A stretch of 64,000 bases of DNA from JAAELZ01 sp965237485 (GCA_965237485.1 CBDEFQ010000006.1:790642-854641); one strand, 5' to 3'. Shown: positions 36,222 to 45,719, counted from the stretch's first letter. Made by a program: numbers and translations. The notes: a model not told the origin generated them from the sequence alone.

Positions 36222-37322
36222 CTAGGCCGGCACCAATTCAACTCGTTCAACTCCCAATGCCATTAATCGCTTAAGGTTAAAACATAAGCCCCTGATTCCA
36301 ACTTGGAACTGGACTTTAGCCAACCCTTTATAACGAACTCGCTTATTGCGATGAGCAAACACTCGCTCATATGGTGAACGAATTTTGCTAATCCAACGGT
36401 CTTTGTCTCTATTCTTGCCATGCATATTGTTCTTCTTGATTGTTGCATCATGGCAACCGTTGCGCCTGAGCGTGGTTTTGGCCGGGCTCACGCAATAACC
36501 CTTGTCCGCATAAACAGCACCCGACTTAGGGCAAACATGCTTCAAGCCGCTTGCATCCGTTACCTCAGCCGAGGTGGCCGCTATTTTATTGATCAAGCCA
36601 CTTTGCATATCCACTGATGCATGCTCTTTGTAACCATACCAATATTTGCTATTTCCCTTGCACCCAAACCGTGCTTGCTTGTCCGCCGCAACTTTATCAA
36701 CTGTCTTATTGTTGAACTCCTCTAATCCCATCTTTATCGCCTTATCTCTATCATCCCAAGTGGTTAGCTTACTGACCAACTGGCTGGCATCGACAAATGT
36801 GAATACTTCTCGTACTAAGCCCATTGAAACTAACCCGCTCCGAACACGGTCAAATAAATTCATCATACCCCTGGTTCCAATGCGTGAGCGAAAATCACCA
36901 AAGTAACTATGATCAGGAGTGCTCTGTTCCAGTCCTGAATCACAAAACCACTTAGCGGCCAGATTCTCTGATAAGTATCGCTCCATTTCTCTATCACTTA
37001 AATCTTCCATGAACTGAAGCACCAAGGCACGTAAGCCGAACTCAACACCTCGGCCTTTAGGGCCACGGGTGGCATATATTTTAGAGAAGGGTTTACTCAA
37101 TGCACCAAAACATAATAGCTCATCGAGTTTACGGTAGGGATGTTCAGAGCTAACCAGAGAATCTAAGGTTAGGAACAGTTGGCTTTGATGACGTTTGCTC
37201 AAAATTGCAGGCTGACTAGAATCAGCCCATATTATCTCACGTATTCTATTAATTATCCGACAAGCCCACGTTTTGAAAAATGTTCTTCTAGTCAGCAAAT
37301 TTTGATCTAAATTTACTTTCAT
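36222..37322 (-). CDS. IS5-like DDE transposase
   Basis: 366 residues. N-terminal segment, then the IS5/IS1182-type start (LFLTLDSLVSSEHPYRKLDELL), core motifs FTFVDASQLVSKLTTWDD, the second Asp in KSGAVYADKGYCV, and the C-terminal Glu region IRSPYERVFAHRNKRVRY. The frame is intact. A damaged relative lies at 49955-50120. The IS3 element abuts it 10 bp past the start codon, so its own left end was probably cut; I cannot define its termini. Confidence 0.83.
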   Translation of the reverse strand: MKVNLDQNLLTRRTFFKTWACRIINRIREIIWADSSQPAILSKRHQSQLFLTLDSLVSSEHPYRKLDELLCFGALSKPFSKIYATRGPKGRGVEFGLRALVLQFMEDLSDREMERYLSENLAAKWFCDSGLEQSTPDHSYFGDFRSRIGTRGMMNLFDRVRSGLVSMGLVREVFTFVDASQLVSKLTTWDDRDKAIKMGLEEFNNKTVDKVAADKQARFGCKGNSKYWYGYKEHASVDMQSGLINKIAATSAEVTDASGLKHVCPKSGAVYADKGYCVSPAKTTLRRNGCHDATIKKNNMHGKNRDKDRWISKIRSPYERVFAHRNKRVRYKGLAKVQFQVGIRGLCFNLKRLMALGVERVELVPA

Positions 37323-37384
37323 TTAACTATTTAGAAGTGGACCCGCTTTTTAGGACAGATGGCTTAGGAGTTATTTTCAGCTGA

Positions 37385-38209
37385 TTAAGCAGCCAATTTC
37401 AGGCCGCGACATGGATCATACATCATGTCAGGGACCATGCCCAATGTTTGATGTTTACGCTCTTGGTTGTAATAGTTTATCCAGGAGCCAATGCCGTCTT
37501 TTGCCTCTTTCATCGATTGGTAGGCTTGCAAATAGACTTCCTCATATTTCACGCTGCGCCATAAGCGCTCAACAAATACATTGTCACGCCAAGCACCTTT
37601 GCCATCCATGCTGATACGAATACCATTGTCTTTGAGTACACCGGTAAACGCCTCACTGGTAAATTGCGCACCTTGATCGCTGTTAAAGATATCAGGCTTG
37701 CCGTAGTAATGCAGTGCCTCTTCCAAAGCATCTACGCAGAATGCGCTATCCATGCTGTTGCTAAGCCGCCATGACAGCACTTTACGAGAATACCAATCCA
37801 TCACAACGGTAAGATAAGCAAAGCCCTTAGGCATCGGGATATAAGTTATATCGGTACACCAAGCTTGATTGGGTTGATTGATGGCCAACCCACCTAGCAG
37901 ATAAGGATAAATCTTGTGCCCCGCCTTCTTCTTGCTGGTGTTAGGCCTAGGATAGATGGCTTTAATGCCCATCTTACGCATTAAGCGTCGCACATGTTTA
38001 CGGTCAACTCGGTGGCCTACATCTTGCAACACATCACGAATGCGTCTACTGCCAAGAAAGGGCCGATTGAGGTGAATGCGATCAATCAGATGCATCAGTT
38101 CCAAGTCATCCTCATTAGCAGGTGAGGTTTTGTAATAAACATGGGAACGATGAATCTTCAACAATTTACACTGACGAACTAACGATAGTTTATTGCTTTT
38201 ATTAATCAT
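37385..38209 (-). CDS. IS3-family OrfB, copy 2
   Basis: 274 residues, identical to copy 1 in translated sequence; all three catalytic residues are present. Expected to be expressed as an OrfAB fusion. Confidence 0.92.
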   Translation of the reverse strand: MINKSNKLSLVRQCKLLKIHRSHVYYKTSPANEDDLELMHLIDRIHLNRPFLGSRRIRDVLQDVGHRVDRKHVRRLMRKMGIKAIYPRPNTSKKKAGHKIYPYLLGGLAINQPNQAWCTDITYIPMPKGFAYLTVVMDWYSRKVLSWRLSNSMDSAFCVDALEEALHYYGKPDIFNSDQGAQFTSEAFTGVLKDNGIRISMDGKGAWRDNVFVERLWRSVKYEEVYLQAYQSMKEAKDGIGSWINYYNQERKHQTLGMVPDMMYDPCRGLKLAA

Positions 38210-38229
38210 AGTTTTGCGCTCAGGTCTGT

Positions 38230-38511
38230 TTAACGACCGAGCACTTTTGATAAAAAATCGTTTTCCATGGTGATTTCACCGATCTTTGCCTGTAATGATT
38301 TAATCTCTGATTCTCGGTTTGGAGATAAGCCTGTGCCTGATGCAAAGACTTCAGCTGAGCTATCGAGCAATTGTTTCTTCCACTTGACGATAAGATTTGC
38401 ATTGATGTCATAACGACTAGCAAGATTGCTTAATGTTTCATCACCTTTGATTGCTGCAAGAGCAACTTTGGCTTTGAATGGTGGGGCATGGTTTCTACGC
38501 TTTTTACTCAT
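38230..38511 (-). CDS. IS3-family OrfA, copy 2
   Basis: 93 residues, one difference from copy 1 near its end (SKVLGR for SKALGR). The upstream slippery heptamer is preserved. Confidence 0.9.
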   Translation of the reverse strand: MSKKRRNHAPPFKAKVALAAIKGDETLSNLASRYDINANLIVKWKKQLLDSSAEVFASGTGLSPNRESEIKSLQAKIGEITMENDFLSKVLGR

Positions 38512-38599
38512 TTTCTGTTCCTCGTTTTGAACAATTATAAAACAGAAAATAACTCCTTATTTTGGCCTTCAACCTGTCCTAATCATGGGGTCCACTTCA

Positions 38600-39046
38600 A
38601 ATCTTCAACAATTTACACTGACGAACTAACGATAGTTTATTGCTTTTATTAATCATAGTTTTGCGCTCAGGTCTGTTTAACGACCGAGCGCTTTTGATAA
38701 AAAATCGTTTCCCATGGTGATTTCACCGATCTTTGCCTGTAATGATTTAATCTCTGATTCTCGGTTTGGAGATAAGCCTGTGCCTGATGCAAAGACTTCA
38801 GCTGAGCTATCGAGCAATTGTTTCTTCCACTTGACGATAAGATTTGCATTGATGTCATAACGACTAGCAAGATTGCTTAATGTTTCACCACCTTTGATTG
38901 CTGCAAGAGCAACTTTGGCTTTGAATTGTGGGGCATGGTTTCTACGCTTTTTACTCATTTTCTGTTCCTCGTTTTGAACAATTATAAAACAGAAAATAAC
39001 TCCTTATTTTGGCCTTCAACCTGTCCTAATCATGGGGTCCACTTCA
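38600..39046 (-). mobile_element. IS3-family partial copy (right part only)
   Basis: Begins abruptly with AATCTTCAACAATTTAC, which lies inside the start of orfB in the full copies, and continues to the right terminus TTCA at 39046. It therefore has orfA and the right end but lacks the left two thirds. It is in tandem with full copy 2, sharing its boundary. Confidence 0.9.
38677..38958 (-). CDS. IS3-family OrfA in the partial copy
   Basis: 93 residues; differs from copies 1 and 2 by several substitutions (PQFK for PPFK, KGGETL for KGDETL, MGNDFL for MENDFL), so it is the oldest of the three copies. Without orfB it has no transposase activity but could interfere with the others. Confidence 0.85.
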   Translation of the reverse strand: MSKKRRNHAPQFKAKVALAAIKGGETLSNLASRYDINANLIVKWKKQLLDSSAEVFASGTGLSPNRESEIKSLQAKIGEITMGNDFLSKALGR

Positions 39047-39311
39047 CAGCACCTAGACTCAGTAACTGTTCCACTAATTTATAATTCCCCGTCTTGGCCG
39101 CAATCATTAACGCAGTTTTACCATTTGTTCCTCTAGCGTCAACATCGCTAGCGGTTGATAATAATCTTTCAATGTTAGCTATATCGTTTTCTCGCACCGC
39201 GGTTTGAAAGTTGTCGCCAGCAGCAAGTGCAGCAGTTACAAATAACGCCACCATAACGGCCAATGCATTTAAGCTAAGAAACGCATAGCTTTTGGCTGTG
39301 CTAATGGTCAT
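39047..39311 (-). pseudogene. Ankyrin-repeat protein, N-terminal fragment, cut by IS3
   Basis: ATG 39311 overlaps the 3' end of the upstream gene. The N-terminus has a hydrophobic stretch (SLNALAVMVALFVTAALAAG), a likely signal peptide, then one ankyrin repeat with the consensus GTNGKTALMIAAKTGNYKLVEQLLSLGA, at which point the IS3 end begins. Frame end at 39030 lies in the IS. No ankyrin sequence is found across the IS cluster, so the rest was deleted. Confidence 0.8.
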
Positions 39312-39849
39312 GACGAAAAGCATAGTTACTACACACTTCATCAATAGCAGATTGCGCGTGATACTTGCCTGTTAATCTGAGCAATGCATCGTACTTCACT
39401 GCTTCGTGTAATATATCAGCGTAGCCCTGCCGTTCATGATCATGGATTGCAAACTGCTGAGAATGTATAACCTCATAGGCAGCATCAGCGAAATACCATC
39501 TAAGTTGCTTTTGCTCAGTTAAATGTTTTAAAGTCTCAAATTGAGTATCACCCAAACCAGGCACCAATAACACCTCCCCAACCAGGGGGTTATCAGCGTA
39601 AGTTGCTACTTCAAAACGCAGCATTACTACGCTACCATTTGCGTGGTTGATCAAATCCCCTTCCACGGTCACGGGTAACGGTGTAGTGGTTTTACGTAAC
39701 ACCCTCCTGTCCTCCTTGCATTGCGTGCCCCCTACTTCAAAAAACACCGCTGATTCCCAAATTCCATTGTCAAACTGCACGGGTACACAAGAGGTCATCG
39801 CACCACTATTACGCATCCCTCGAGCTATAGGCAAGGGGAATTTATCCAT
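39301..39849 (-). CDS. Protein of unknown function next to the formate dehydrogenase operon
   Basis: 182 residues, no signal peptide or membrane segment. It has the pattern SAVFFEVGGTQ and VVMLRFEVATYADNPLVGEVLLVPGLGDTQFE; I do not recognise a family. It lies 27 bp beyond a strong terminator, on the same strand as the operon, so it has its own promoter. The last 11 bases overlap the ankyrin gene start, suggesting cotranscription with it. Confidence 0.6.
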   Translation of the reverse strand: MDKFPLPIARGMRNSGAMTSCVPVQFDNGIWESAVFFEVGGTQCKEDRRVLRKTTTPLPVTVEGDLINHANGSVVMLRFEVATYADNPLVGEVLLVPGLGDTQFETLKHLTEQKQLRWYFADAAYEVIHSQQFAIHDHERQGYADILHEAVKYDALLRLTGKYHAQSAIDEVCSNYAFRHDH

Positions 39850-39870
39850 TACACATCAAGACGGTGGGCC

Positions 39871-39900
39871 TTAAAAACCCCTGACGAATCAGGGGTTCTT
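39871..39900 (-). terminator. Rho-independent terminator after the formate dehydrogenase operon
   Basis: AACCCCTGA (39876-39884), loop CGAA, TCAGGGGTT (39889-39897): a perfect 9-bp stem with a TTCG tetraloop on the minus strand, followed by TTTTTAA. It is 30 bp past the cytochrome b subunit stop. Confidence 0.85.
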
Positions 39901-39926
39901 GATGGCTAACCACAGCCGGGGGCTGG

Positions 39927-40991
39927 TCATGATGTCGACGTTTCAGTGCCCAGAGGTGGGCTAACTCCTTCAACTTCCTGGTCATTTTTAACTTCTTCGT
40001 ACCACAAGTCATGGTGCTCCTTAGCCCATTCAACACTCACTCTACCTGTAGTCATGCCTTCTAGTGCCCCCTCCGTACCTAGGGTGCCTATATAGACGTG
40101 ACCGAAAAAAACCACAATCCAAATGATCGCTGCTATGGCGTGAATTTGGTGCATATTTTGCATGCTAGCACGGCTTGTATCACCAATACCGAATTGCGCT
40201 GCCCAACCGATCAACGCCAGACCGGTGCCGCACACAGCCAATAGGCCAACAAAAACAACAACCCAGAACCAAACTTTCTCTCCGCCGTTGGCTTTACCCG
40301 CACTGGGATGAGCGTTGCCAATAAGCCCGCCGCCAGAAGCCAGCCATTTAATATCAGTAGCATTAGGGATATTGTTCTTTGCCCAGAGTATGAGCATCGC
40401 AAACACGCCTAAGGAGAAAAACGGCCCAACAACATTATGAACATTGATCGACAAACCGGCCCATAGAGCGAAGCCTTTGGCACCCAGTAAAGGAATAAGA
40501 ACACCGCGGCCAAACAGCATACTAAGCCCTGATATAGCGAGCACCACGAATAAAATAGCGGTATACCAATGCATTACCCGCTCCCAAAGTTTCCAACGCA
40601 GCACCGTTATACCAGACCTTTCGGACCGTAATTTAATTCTACCTTTTATCAGAAAAAATAAGACAATAAGAGCCAAGCTACCCAAAATGACCTTGCCGCC
40701 GAGTTGCGTCAGCATACCGCTGCGCATTTCACGCCAGTCCTGACCGCTACTATTAATAAATACACCGCTTTCTGCCCCAGATACAGCACTATATCCGACC
40801 TGCCCATTACGCACCGCTCGCCAAAAGTTGGACCGCTGATTTTTATCTCCGCTTACCTGAGCATGCGCAGAATCACTTGAAATTAAATACGAGATAGAAG
40901 GCAATACCATCGCACTCATTAAGATAAAAGCAAGTGACCAAGTCATCGCTCGAACTCTACTGCGACCTTTTTGTGTTTTATATTTTTGCAT
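39927..40991 (-). CDS. fdhC: Formate dehydrogenase cytochrome b556 subunit (gamma)
   Basis: 354 residues. A signal-like N-terminus, then about five membrane segments (near 18-40, 98-118, 140-165, 185-205, 242-262, 280-305). The bis-heme region has His residues in WERVMHWYTAILFVV, INVHNVVGPFFSLG and NMHQIHAIAAIIWIVVFFGHVYIG, typical of FdnI/FdoI-like di-heme cytochromes. It takes electrons from the Fe-S subunit to quinone and anchors the complex. Last gene of the operon before the terminator. Confidence 0.9.
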   Translation of the reverse strand: MQKYKTQKGRSRVRAMTWSLAFILMSAMVLPSISYLISSDSAHAQVSGDKNQRSNFWRAVRNGQVGYSAVSGAESGVFINSSGQDWREMRSGMLTQLGGKVILGSLALIVLFFLIKGRIKLRSERSGITVLRWKLWERVMHWYTAILFVVLAISGLSMLFGRGVLIPLLGAKGFALWAGLSINVHNVVGPFFSLGVFAMLILWAKNNIPNATDIKWLASGGGLIGNAHPSAGKANGGEKVWFWVVVFVGLLAVCGTGLALIGWAAQFGIGDTSRASMQNMHQIHAIAAIIWIVVFFGHVYIGTLGTEGALEGMTTGRVSVEWAKEHHDLWYEEVKNDQEVEGVSPPLGTETSTS

Positions 40992-41079
40992 AAGTGACTC
41001 TCCCAGTTAATGTGCTCGCTTTGCGCTCTGTTGTTATATTGAAATACGCCTCTTTTTTATGAACAGCGAGACAAACAAA

Positions 41080-41097
41080 GGGCCCACTGCTGGGCCC
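41080..41097 (-). terminator. Intra-operon hairpin between fdhB and fdhC
   Basis: GGGCCCA/TGGGCCC stems around a 4-nt loop, followed on the minus strand by TTTGTTTG, lie between the stop of fdhB (41110) and the start of fdhC (40991). A partial terminator or an RNase-stop that adjusts subunit ratios is the simplest reading. Confidence 0.55.
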
Positions 41098-41109
41098 ATT
41101 TGGTTTTCT

Positions 41110-41706
41110 CTAAGAGGGTTTACTGTATGCGGTATCCCAGCCCCACGTCTGCGGGCGCCCACCTCGTTTCAATATTCGCTCACGATAGATGTCCGAAACC
41201 ATGTCCCCGTCGCCAGCGATCAAGGCCTTTGTCGAACACATTTCCGCACACAGCGGCAATTTACCTTCGGCAATGCGATTTCGACCATATTTCTCGATTT
41301 CAGCGGGGGAATTGTTATCTTCGTCTCCTGGACCACCCGCGCAGAACGTACATTTATCCATCTTGCCGCGCACACCAAAGGCTTCTTTTTGTGGATATTG
41401 TGGTGCACCAAATGGGCATGCATAAGAGCAGTAACCACAGCCGATACAGAGGTCTTTGTCGTGCAACACAATGCCTTCATCGGTAGTGGAAAAGCAATCA
41501 ACCGGGCAAACAGCTGCACAAGGTGCGTCCGTACAATGCATACAGGCAACCGAAATAGATTTCTCGCCAGATTCACCATCGCCTAAAGTAATAACGCGCC
41601 GGCGGTTAACGCCCCAAGGCACTTCATTCTCGTTCTTGCACGCGGTGACACAACCATTACACTCGATGCAGCGTTCAGCATCACATAAAAATTTCATTCT
41701 AGCCAT
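41110..41706 (-). CDS. fdhB: Formate dehydrogenase iron-sulfur subunit (beta)
   Basis: 198 residues from ATG 41706, with GGAGG about 9 bp upstream; the longer frame to 41745 is not used. It has 16 cysteines arranged as four [4Fe-4S] ferredoxin clusters (CIECNGCVTAC, CTDAPCAAVCPVDC, CIGCGYCSYACP, CTFCAGG). It relays electrons from the catalytic subunit to the cytochrome b subunit. It is 17 bp from the catalytic subunit gene. Confidence 0.93.
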   Translation of the reverse strand: MARMKFLCDAERCIECNGCVTACKNENEVPWGVNRRRVITLGDGESGEKSISVACMHCTDAPCAAVCPVDCFSTTDEGIVLHDKDLCIGCGYCSYACPFGAPQYPQKEAFGVRGKMDKCTFCAGGPGDEDNNSPAEIEKYGRNRIAEGKLPLCAEMCSTKALIAGDGDMVSDIYRERILKRGGRPQTWGWDTAYSKPS

Positions 41707-41723
41707 TTTTATATCCTCCCGCT

Positions 41724-44591
41724 TTAAGCGACTTTGACGCGACACAAAGACACTTTGGTCTCTTGCATCTGGGTTACTGAATCATATCCGTATGTAAAAG
41801 CGGTGTTACACGCTTCACCACGAACGTAAGGTTCCGTTCCGGGTGGATATTTGTCGAGGAGATCCTCACCTTGATACCAACCTCCAAAGTGAAATGGCGT
41901 GAACACAACGCCTGGTGCAACACGTTTGGTTACCATTGCCTTGACTTTTATCTTGGCACCCTCTGGACTTTCTATCCAAACCATATTGCCATCCCTGATG
42001 CCGCTATCATTTGCATCTTTGGGATTAATCTCGCAGAACATTTCTTGTTGAAGCTCCGCTAACCATGGGTTAGAGCGTGATTCTTCACCGCCTCCTTCGT
42101 ACTCTACTAATCTGCCGCTGGTAAATACGATGGGGTAGTCTTTGGAAAAATCCTGTGCTTGTATCGAGGCATAACGCGTAGGCAAGCGGTAGAAGCGCTT
42201 GCGGTCTTCGTAGGTCGGATACTTCGCCGCTAATTCGCGGTCCGGGGTGTATAAGGGTTCTCGGTGAATCGGCACACGATCTGGGAACGTCCAGACGATG
42301 GCCCGGGCTTTTGCGTTACCGAAAGGCGCGCAATTATGTTTAATAGCCACTCTCTGGATACCACCGGACAAGTCAGTTTTCCAGTTTTTACCTTCCGCAG
42401 CCGCTTTTTCTTCGCCGGTAAGATCATCCCACCAACCTAAACTTTTTAGCAGTTCGTGAGAGAACTCGGGATATCCATCTCGGATCTCAGACCCTTTCGG
42501 CCACGAGTCTTCTGCCAAAATATTGTTGCCTTCATGCTCAACACCAAATCGCGCACGGAAACACAAGCCACCTTCCGCAACGGTTTTACTGGTGTCATAT
42601 AGGACCGGTGTTCCGGGATGCCCCATATCCGCCGTGCCCCAACAAGGCCACGGTAAACCATAATACTCACCATCAACCGGACCGCCTTCTGCTATTAAGG
42701 TAGTGGTATTAAAGGTATGTTTGTTTTCCATATGTAACTTCAACCGCTCAGGGCTTTGGCCAGTGTAGCCGATTGTCCACATGCCTTTGTTATACTCTCG
42801 GGTGATATCTTCTATCAAAGGCTCGTCGTTGTTCAATTCAATGTTTTTGCAAAATTGTTCGGCAAAGCCGAGCTTTTTCGCAAATTTATATAAAATAGTG
42901 TGATCAGGTAACGACTCAAACAAAGGCTCAATCACTTTATCTCGCCATTGTAGTGACCGATTAGAAGCGGTAACCGACCCATATGTTTCAAACTGTGTGC
43001 AGGCGGGTAATAAATACACCCCATCTGTACGATCATGCATAACCGCCGCATGGGTTGGATAAGGGTCGATGATGACCATCATATCAAGCTTCGCCATCGC
43101 CTTTTTCATTTCTGGCCCGCGCGTCTGGCTGTTAACCGCATGACCTGACCAAACCATGCATCGAATGTTATCTTTTTGGCCAATGCTTTCTTCCAGAACG
43201 CCGTCTACCCAACGCGAGACCGGAATTCCTTTGTAGTTCATCGGATGCACTGGCTTGCCTTTGTCGCCTTCCACCTCTTCTGGACTGAACTGTGCCTTCA
43301 CCCATGCATGATCCAAGTCCCAAACCTTCGACCAATGTTTCCACGAGCCATCGCTTAAGCCATAGTAGCCGGGCAAGGAGTGAGACAATACGCAAAAATC
43401 GGTTGCGCCTTGCACGTTGTCGTGGCCGCGAAAAATATTTGCGCCACCACCTTGGGTGCCAATATTGCCCAGTGCTAATTGAAATGCACAATAAGCGCGC
43501 GTGTTATTGTTACCAATAGTGTGCTGGGTGCCGCCCATACACCAAACAAAGGTAGCTGGGCTATTTTTTGCCATCATTTCGGCTGCGATGCGAACCGTTT
43601 CTTCATCTGCACCAGTGACGCGCTCGCACTCCGCTGGGGCCCAATTAGCTACTTCGGCGCGGACTTCGTCCATGCCGTAAACGCGTTGCTTTATGTAGCG
43701 CTTATCTTCCCAACCATTTTCAAAGATGTGCCACAGCATACCCCATATAATGGCGACGTCAGTGCCTGGGCGAATGCGCACAAAGTGGTCTGCATGCGCG
43801 GCGGTACGTGTATAACGCGGGTCAATCACCAGCATCTTTGAACCACTTTCTTTAGCTTTGAAGATATGTTGAAGCGAAACTGGATGAGCCTCTGCTGGAT
43901 TAGAGCCAATGAACAGCATCGCTTTGCTATTATGCATGTCATTGTAGGAGTTGGTCATCGCACCATATCCCCACGTGTTGGCCACACCTGCAACTGTAGT
44001 GGAGTGGCAAATACGTGCCTGATGGTCTACGTTATTGGTGCCCCACATTGCTGCGAATTTACGAAACATATAAGCCTGTTCGTTATTATGTTTAGCTGAA
44101 CCCATCCAGTAAACGGAGTCAGGGCCGGATTCTTCACGAATTTTTAACATTCCATCGCCAATTTCGTCGATTGCCTCCTCCCAAGACATCCTCTTCCATT
44201 GCCCACCTACCAGCTTCATGGGGTATTTTACCCTGCGTTCACCGTGACCATGCTCTCTGACGGATGCGCCTTTGGCACAGTGCGCGCCTAAATTAAATGG
44301 GGAGTCAAAATCGGGTTCCTGGCCTGTCCACACACCGTTTTGCACTTCAGCTACCACACCACAACCCACCGAGCAGTGAGTGCATACGCTCTTTTTGATC
44401 GTAATATCACCTTCAGCCGGAGCGGTTGAAGCATGTGCTTTTTTAACTCGACCCGGCGCCAATAAGGTTGAGGCTGCGCCCACGCCCATGGCAATTCCCG
44501 AGCGCTTTAAAAAACCTCGGCGGTTTATCGATTGACCGACATTCAGAGACGGCGTTGCCTCTTCACTTGGGTGTTTTCTGATTAGTTTCAT
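41724..44591 (-). CDS. fdhA: Formate dehydrogenase catalytic subunit (alpha), Cys-type
   Basis: 955 residues. TAT signal with R24-R25 in NRRGFLKRSG. One [4Fe-4S] cluster near the N-terminus: C70, C73, C77 and C105. The active-site segment ARICHSTTVAG has Cys195-His196 in place of the selenocysteine-His of E. coli FdnG, so this is a cysteine-ligated Mo- or W-bis-MGD enzyme; no UGA codon is involved. The molybdopterin domains continue through FVWCMGGTQHTIGNNNTRAY to the C-terminal VVFTPFHFGGWYQGEDLL. The protein is exported folded through the TAT system with its cofactor and works at the periplasmic side, oxidising formate to CO2. Confidence 0.95.
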   Translation of the reverse strand: MKLIRKHPSEEATPSLNVGQSINRRGFLKRSGIAMGVGAASTLLAPGRVKKAHASTAPAEGDITIKKSVCTHCSVGCGVVAEVQNGVWTGQEPDFDSPFNLGAHCAKGASVREHGHGERRVKYPMKLVGGQWKRMSWEEAIDEIGDGMLKIREESGPDSVYWMGSAKHNNEQAYMFRKFAAMWGTNNVDHQARICHSTTVAGVANTWGYGAMTNSYNDMHNSKAMLFIGSNPAEAHPVSLQHIFKAKESGSKMLVIDPRYTRTAAHADHFVRIRPGTDVAIIWGMLWHIFENGWEDKRYIKQRVYGMDEVRAEVANWAPAECERVTGADEETVRIAAEMMAKNSPATFVWCMGGTQHTIGNNNTRAYCAFQLALGNIGTQGGGANIFRGHDNVQGATDFCVLSHSLPGYYGLSDGSWKHWSKVWDLDHAWVKAQFSPEEVEGDKGKPVHPMNYKGIPVSRWVDGVLEESIGQKDNIRCMVWSGHAVNSQTRGPEMKKAMAKLDMMVIIDPYPTHAAVMHDRTDGVYLLPACTQFETYGSVTASNRSLQWRDKVIEPLFESLPDHTILYKFAKKLGFAEQFCKNIELNNDEPLIEDITREYNKGMWTIGYTGQSPERLKLHMENKHTFNTTTLIAEGGPVDGEYYGLPWPCWGTADMGHPGTPVLYDTSKTVAEGGLCFRARFGVEHEGNNILAEDSWPKGSEIRDGYPEFSHELLKSLGWWDDLTGEEKAAAEGKNWKTDLSGGIQRVAIKHNCAPFGNAKARAIVWTFPDRVPIHREPLYTPDRELAAKYPTYEDRKRFYRLPTRYASIQAQDFSKDYPIVFTSGRLVEYEGGGEESRSNPWLAELQQEMFCEINPKDANDSGIRDGNMVWIESPEGAKIKVKAMVTKRVAPGVVFTPFHFGGWYQGEDLLDKYPPGTEPYVRGEACNTAFTYGYDSVTQMQETKVSLCRVKVA

Positions 44592-44670
44592 ATTTAGGCC
44601 TCCTAATTTCGCTGTGCGACTTATTTGGTAGTGGTGTTTTAAATAAATAATGATTAGCTATTTACCGCGT

Positions 44671-44871
44671 TTAAAATCGAGCTGATCGATAATACTCGCG
44701 GATATGGTCTGTCTCTCGGTAGCCTTTGCTGGCCGATTTTTGCGGCTGCTCTGTTGCGGATTCCGCCAGCGTCTCTTTCGAAATTAGTCCAGCTCCCATA
44801 GCGGTACCTGCTACTGCTGCGCCTTTCAAAAACGACCGTCTCTGAACTTTTTTAGATGTAGAATTTTTCAT
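44671..44871 (-). CDS. fdhX: Formate dehydrogenase-region TAT-target peptide (FdhX type)
   Basis: 66 residues. N-terminal twin-arginine motif VQRRSFLKGAAVAGTAMGAG, then an Ala/Ser-rich tail ending in a conserved YRETDHIREYYRSARF. Members of this family are encoded immediately upstream of periplasmic formate dehydrogenase genes and probably help maturation or export. Here it lies 79 bp before fdhA. Confidence 0.85.
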   Translation of the reverse strand: MKNSTSKKVQRRSFLKGAAVAGTAMGAGLISKETLAESATEQPQKSASKGYRETDHIREYYRSARF

Positions 44872-44912
44872 AATATAGTTCCACTATTAATGTCTGGTAA
44901 TTTGCATTCTAG

Positions 44913-45644
44913 TTAATGAGCTTGAATATTTAGATATTGGTTTTCCAGCTTAAGAAATTCTTGGCCGAGTAAACCAACTGCTTTATAAAAAACGGCTGAG
45001 TCTGTAGTTTGTAGCTCTTCAAAAAACTTATTAGCCCATAGATGGATATGGCGCATAAAAAACTGCCTCTGTCGAGTTTCGTCCACATCATCGGCGTTAA
45101 TGATTAACGCCATGGTTTCGCATAATGCAGCAATATGGTCTTCTGGGTCCTTTTCGCCTTCATTCGGTTCAATCCCTAAAGCCTTAAGGTCGTCGCGTAA
45201 ATCGCTTAAGGGTTTATCCATCAAGAAACCCGTAAGATGCCATGATCCAAACGGTACTATAACGCCGCGACCGACACCAATAAACAATGTGTGGTACTCG
45301 CCGTCGAGCTCGTTGAGTTGAACCTTAGATGCAGCAACGCGAAGTGCCTGCCACGCCTTACCCATATCCCCAATGTCTTCACTTGAAGAAGGTTCGATAT
45401 GGGTTAAGTAATCTATTAAGTCTTGGCTGGGTGTGTTGCTTAGTAAAGCAGCAAGAATCGAGTAGGTGTCAGACCGAAGCTGTTTGTCACTATTCGTAGG
45501 TGAATAATGATTTGAGGTTGAGCTATGTACATCAGTAATAACTTCTTCCAATATCAGCCTCGCATTAGAGGTTTTAACCCCACTTCCATTTACACATTGC
45601 TTGGGGTTTGACAGCAGTGCATAGAATATATTAACGCGTAGCAA
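44913..45644 (-). CDS. TorD-family chaperone for formate dehydrogenase
   Basis: About 243 residues in the open frame, but the start is uncertain: it has no ATG before residue 100, so TTG at 45644 or a later TTG/GTG is used. The family pattern is clear from about residue 50: LAALLSNTPSQDLIDYL, LNELDGEYHTLFIGVGRGVIVPFGSWHLTGFLMDKPLSDLR, and DHIAALCETMALI. TorD-like proteins bind the signal peptide of molybdoenzymes and protect them until the cofactor is in place. Located between the ferredoxin gene and the TAT-target peptide, in line with an fdh-specific role. Confidence 0.83.
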   Translation of the reverse strand: MLRVNIFYALLSNPKQCVNGSGVKTSNARLILEEVITDVHSSTSNHYSPTNSDKQLRSDTYSILAALLSNTPSQDLIDYLTHIEPSSSEDIGDMGKAWQALRVAASKVQLNELDGEYHTLFIGVGRGVIVPFGSWHLTGFLMDKPLSDLRDDLKALGIEPNEGEKDPEDHIAALCETMALIINADDVDETRQRQFFMRHIHLWANKFFEELQTTDSAVFYKAVGLLGQEFLKLENQYLNIQAH

Positions 45645-45719
45645 GAAGCAATGTTAAGTAGACATTCATATTCTCCTGATGAATGTTTTTAAGTAGTGCG
45701 CCAAATATTGGTCAAATAA

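Larger units (their letters stand above)
37333..38599 (-). mobile_element. IS3-family element, full copy 2 (1267 bp)
   Basis: Same length and termini as copy 1. It lies between the IS5-like transposase start and a partial copy of the same IS3. Flanks (ATTT, AATC) show no 3-bp duplication, so it moved by rearrangement or the flanks were altered afterwards. Confidence 0.92.

Noticed and set aside
43990..44030. Possible selenocysteine (UGA) in the formate dehydrogenase catalytic subunit
   Set aside because: The active-site codon encodes Cys195 (ARICHST) and no in-frame TGA or SECIS-like hairpin is present.
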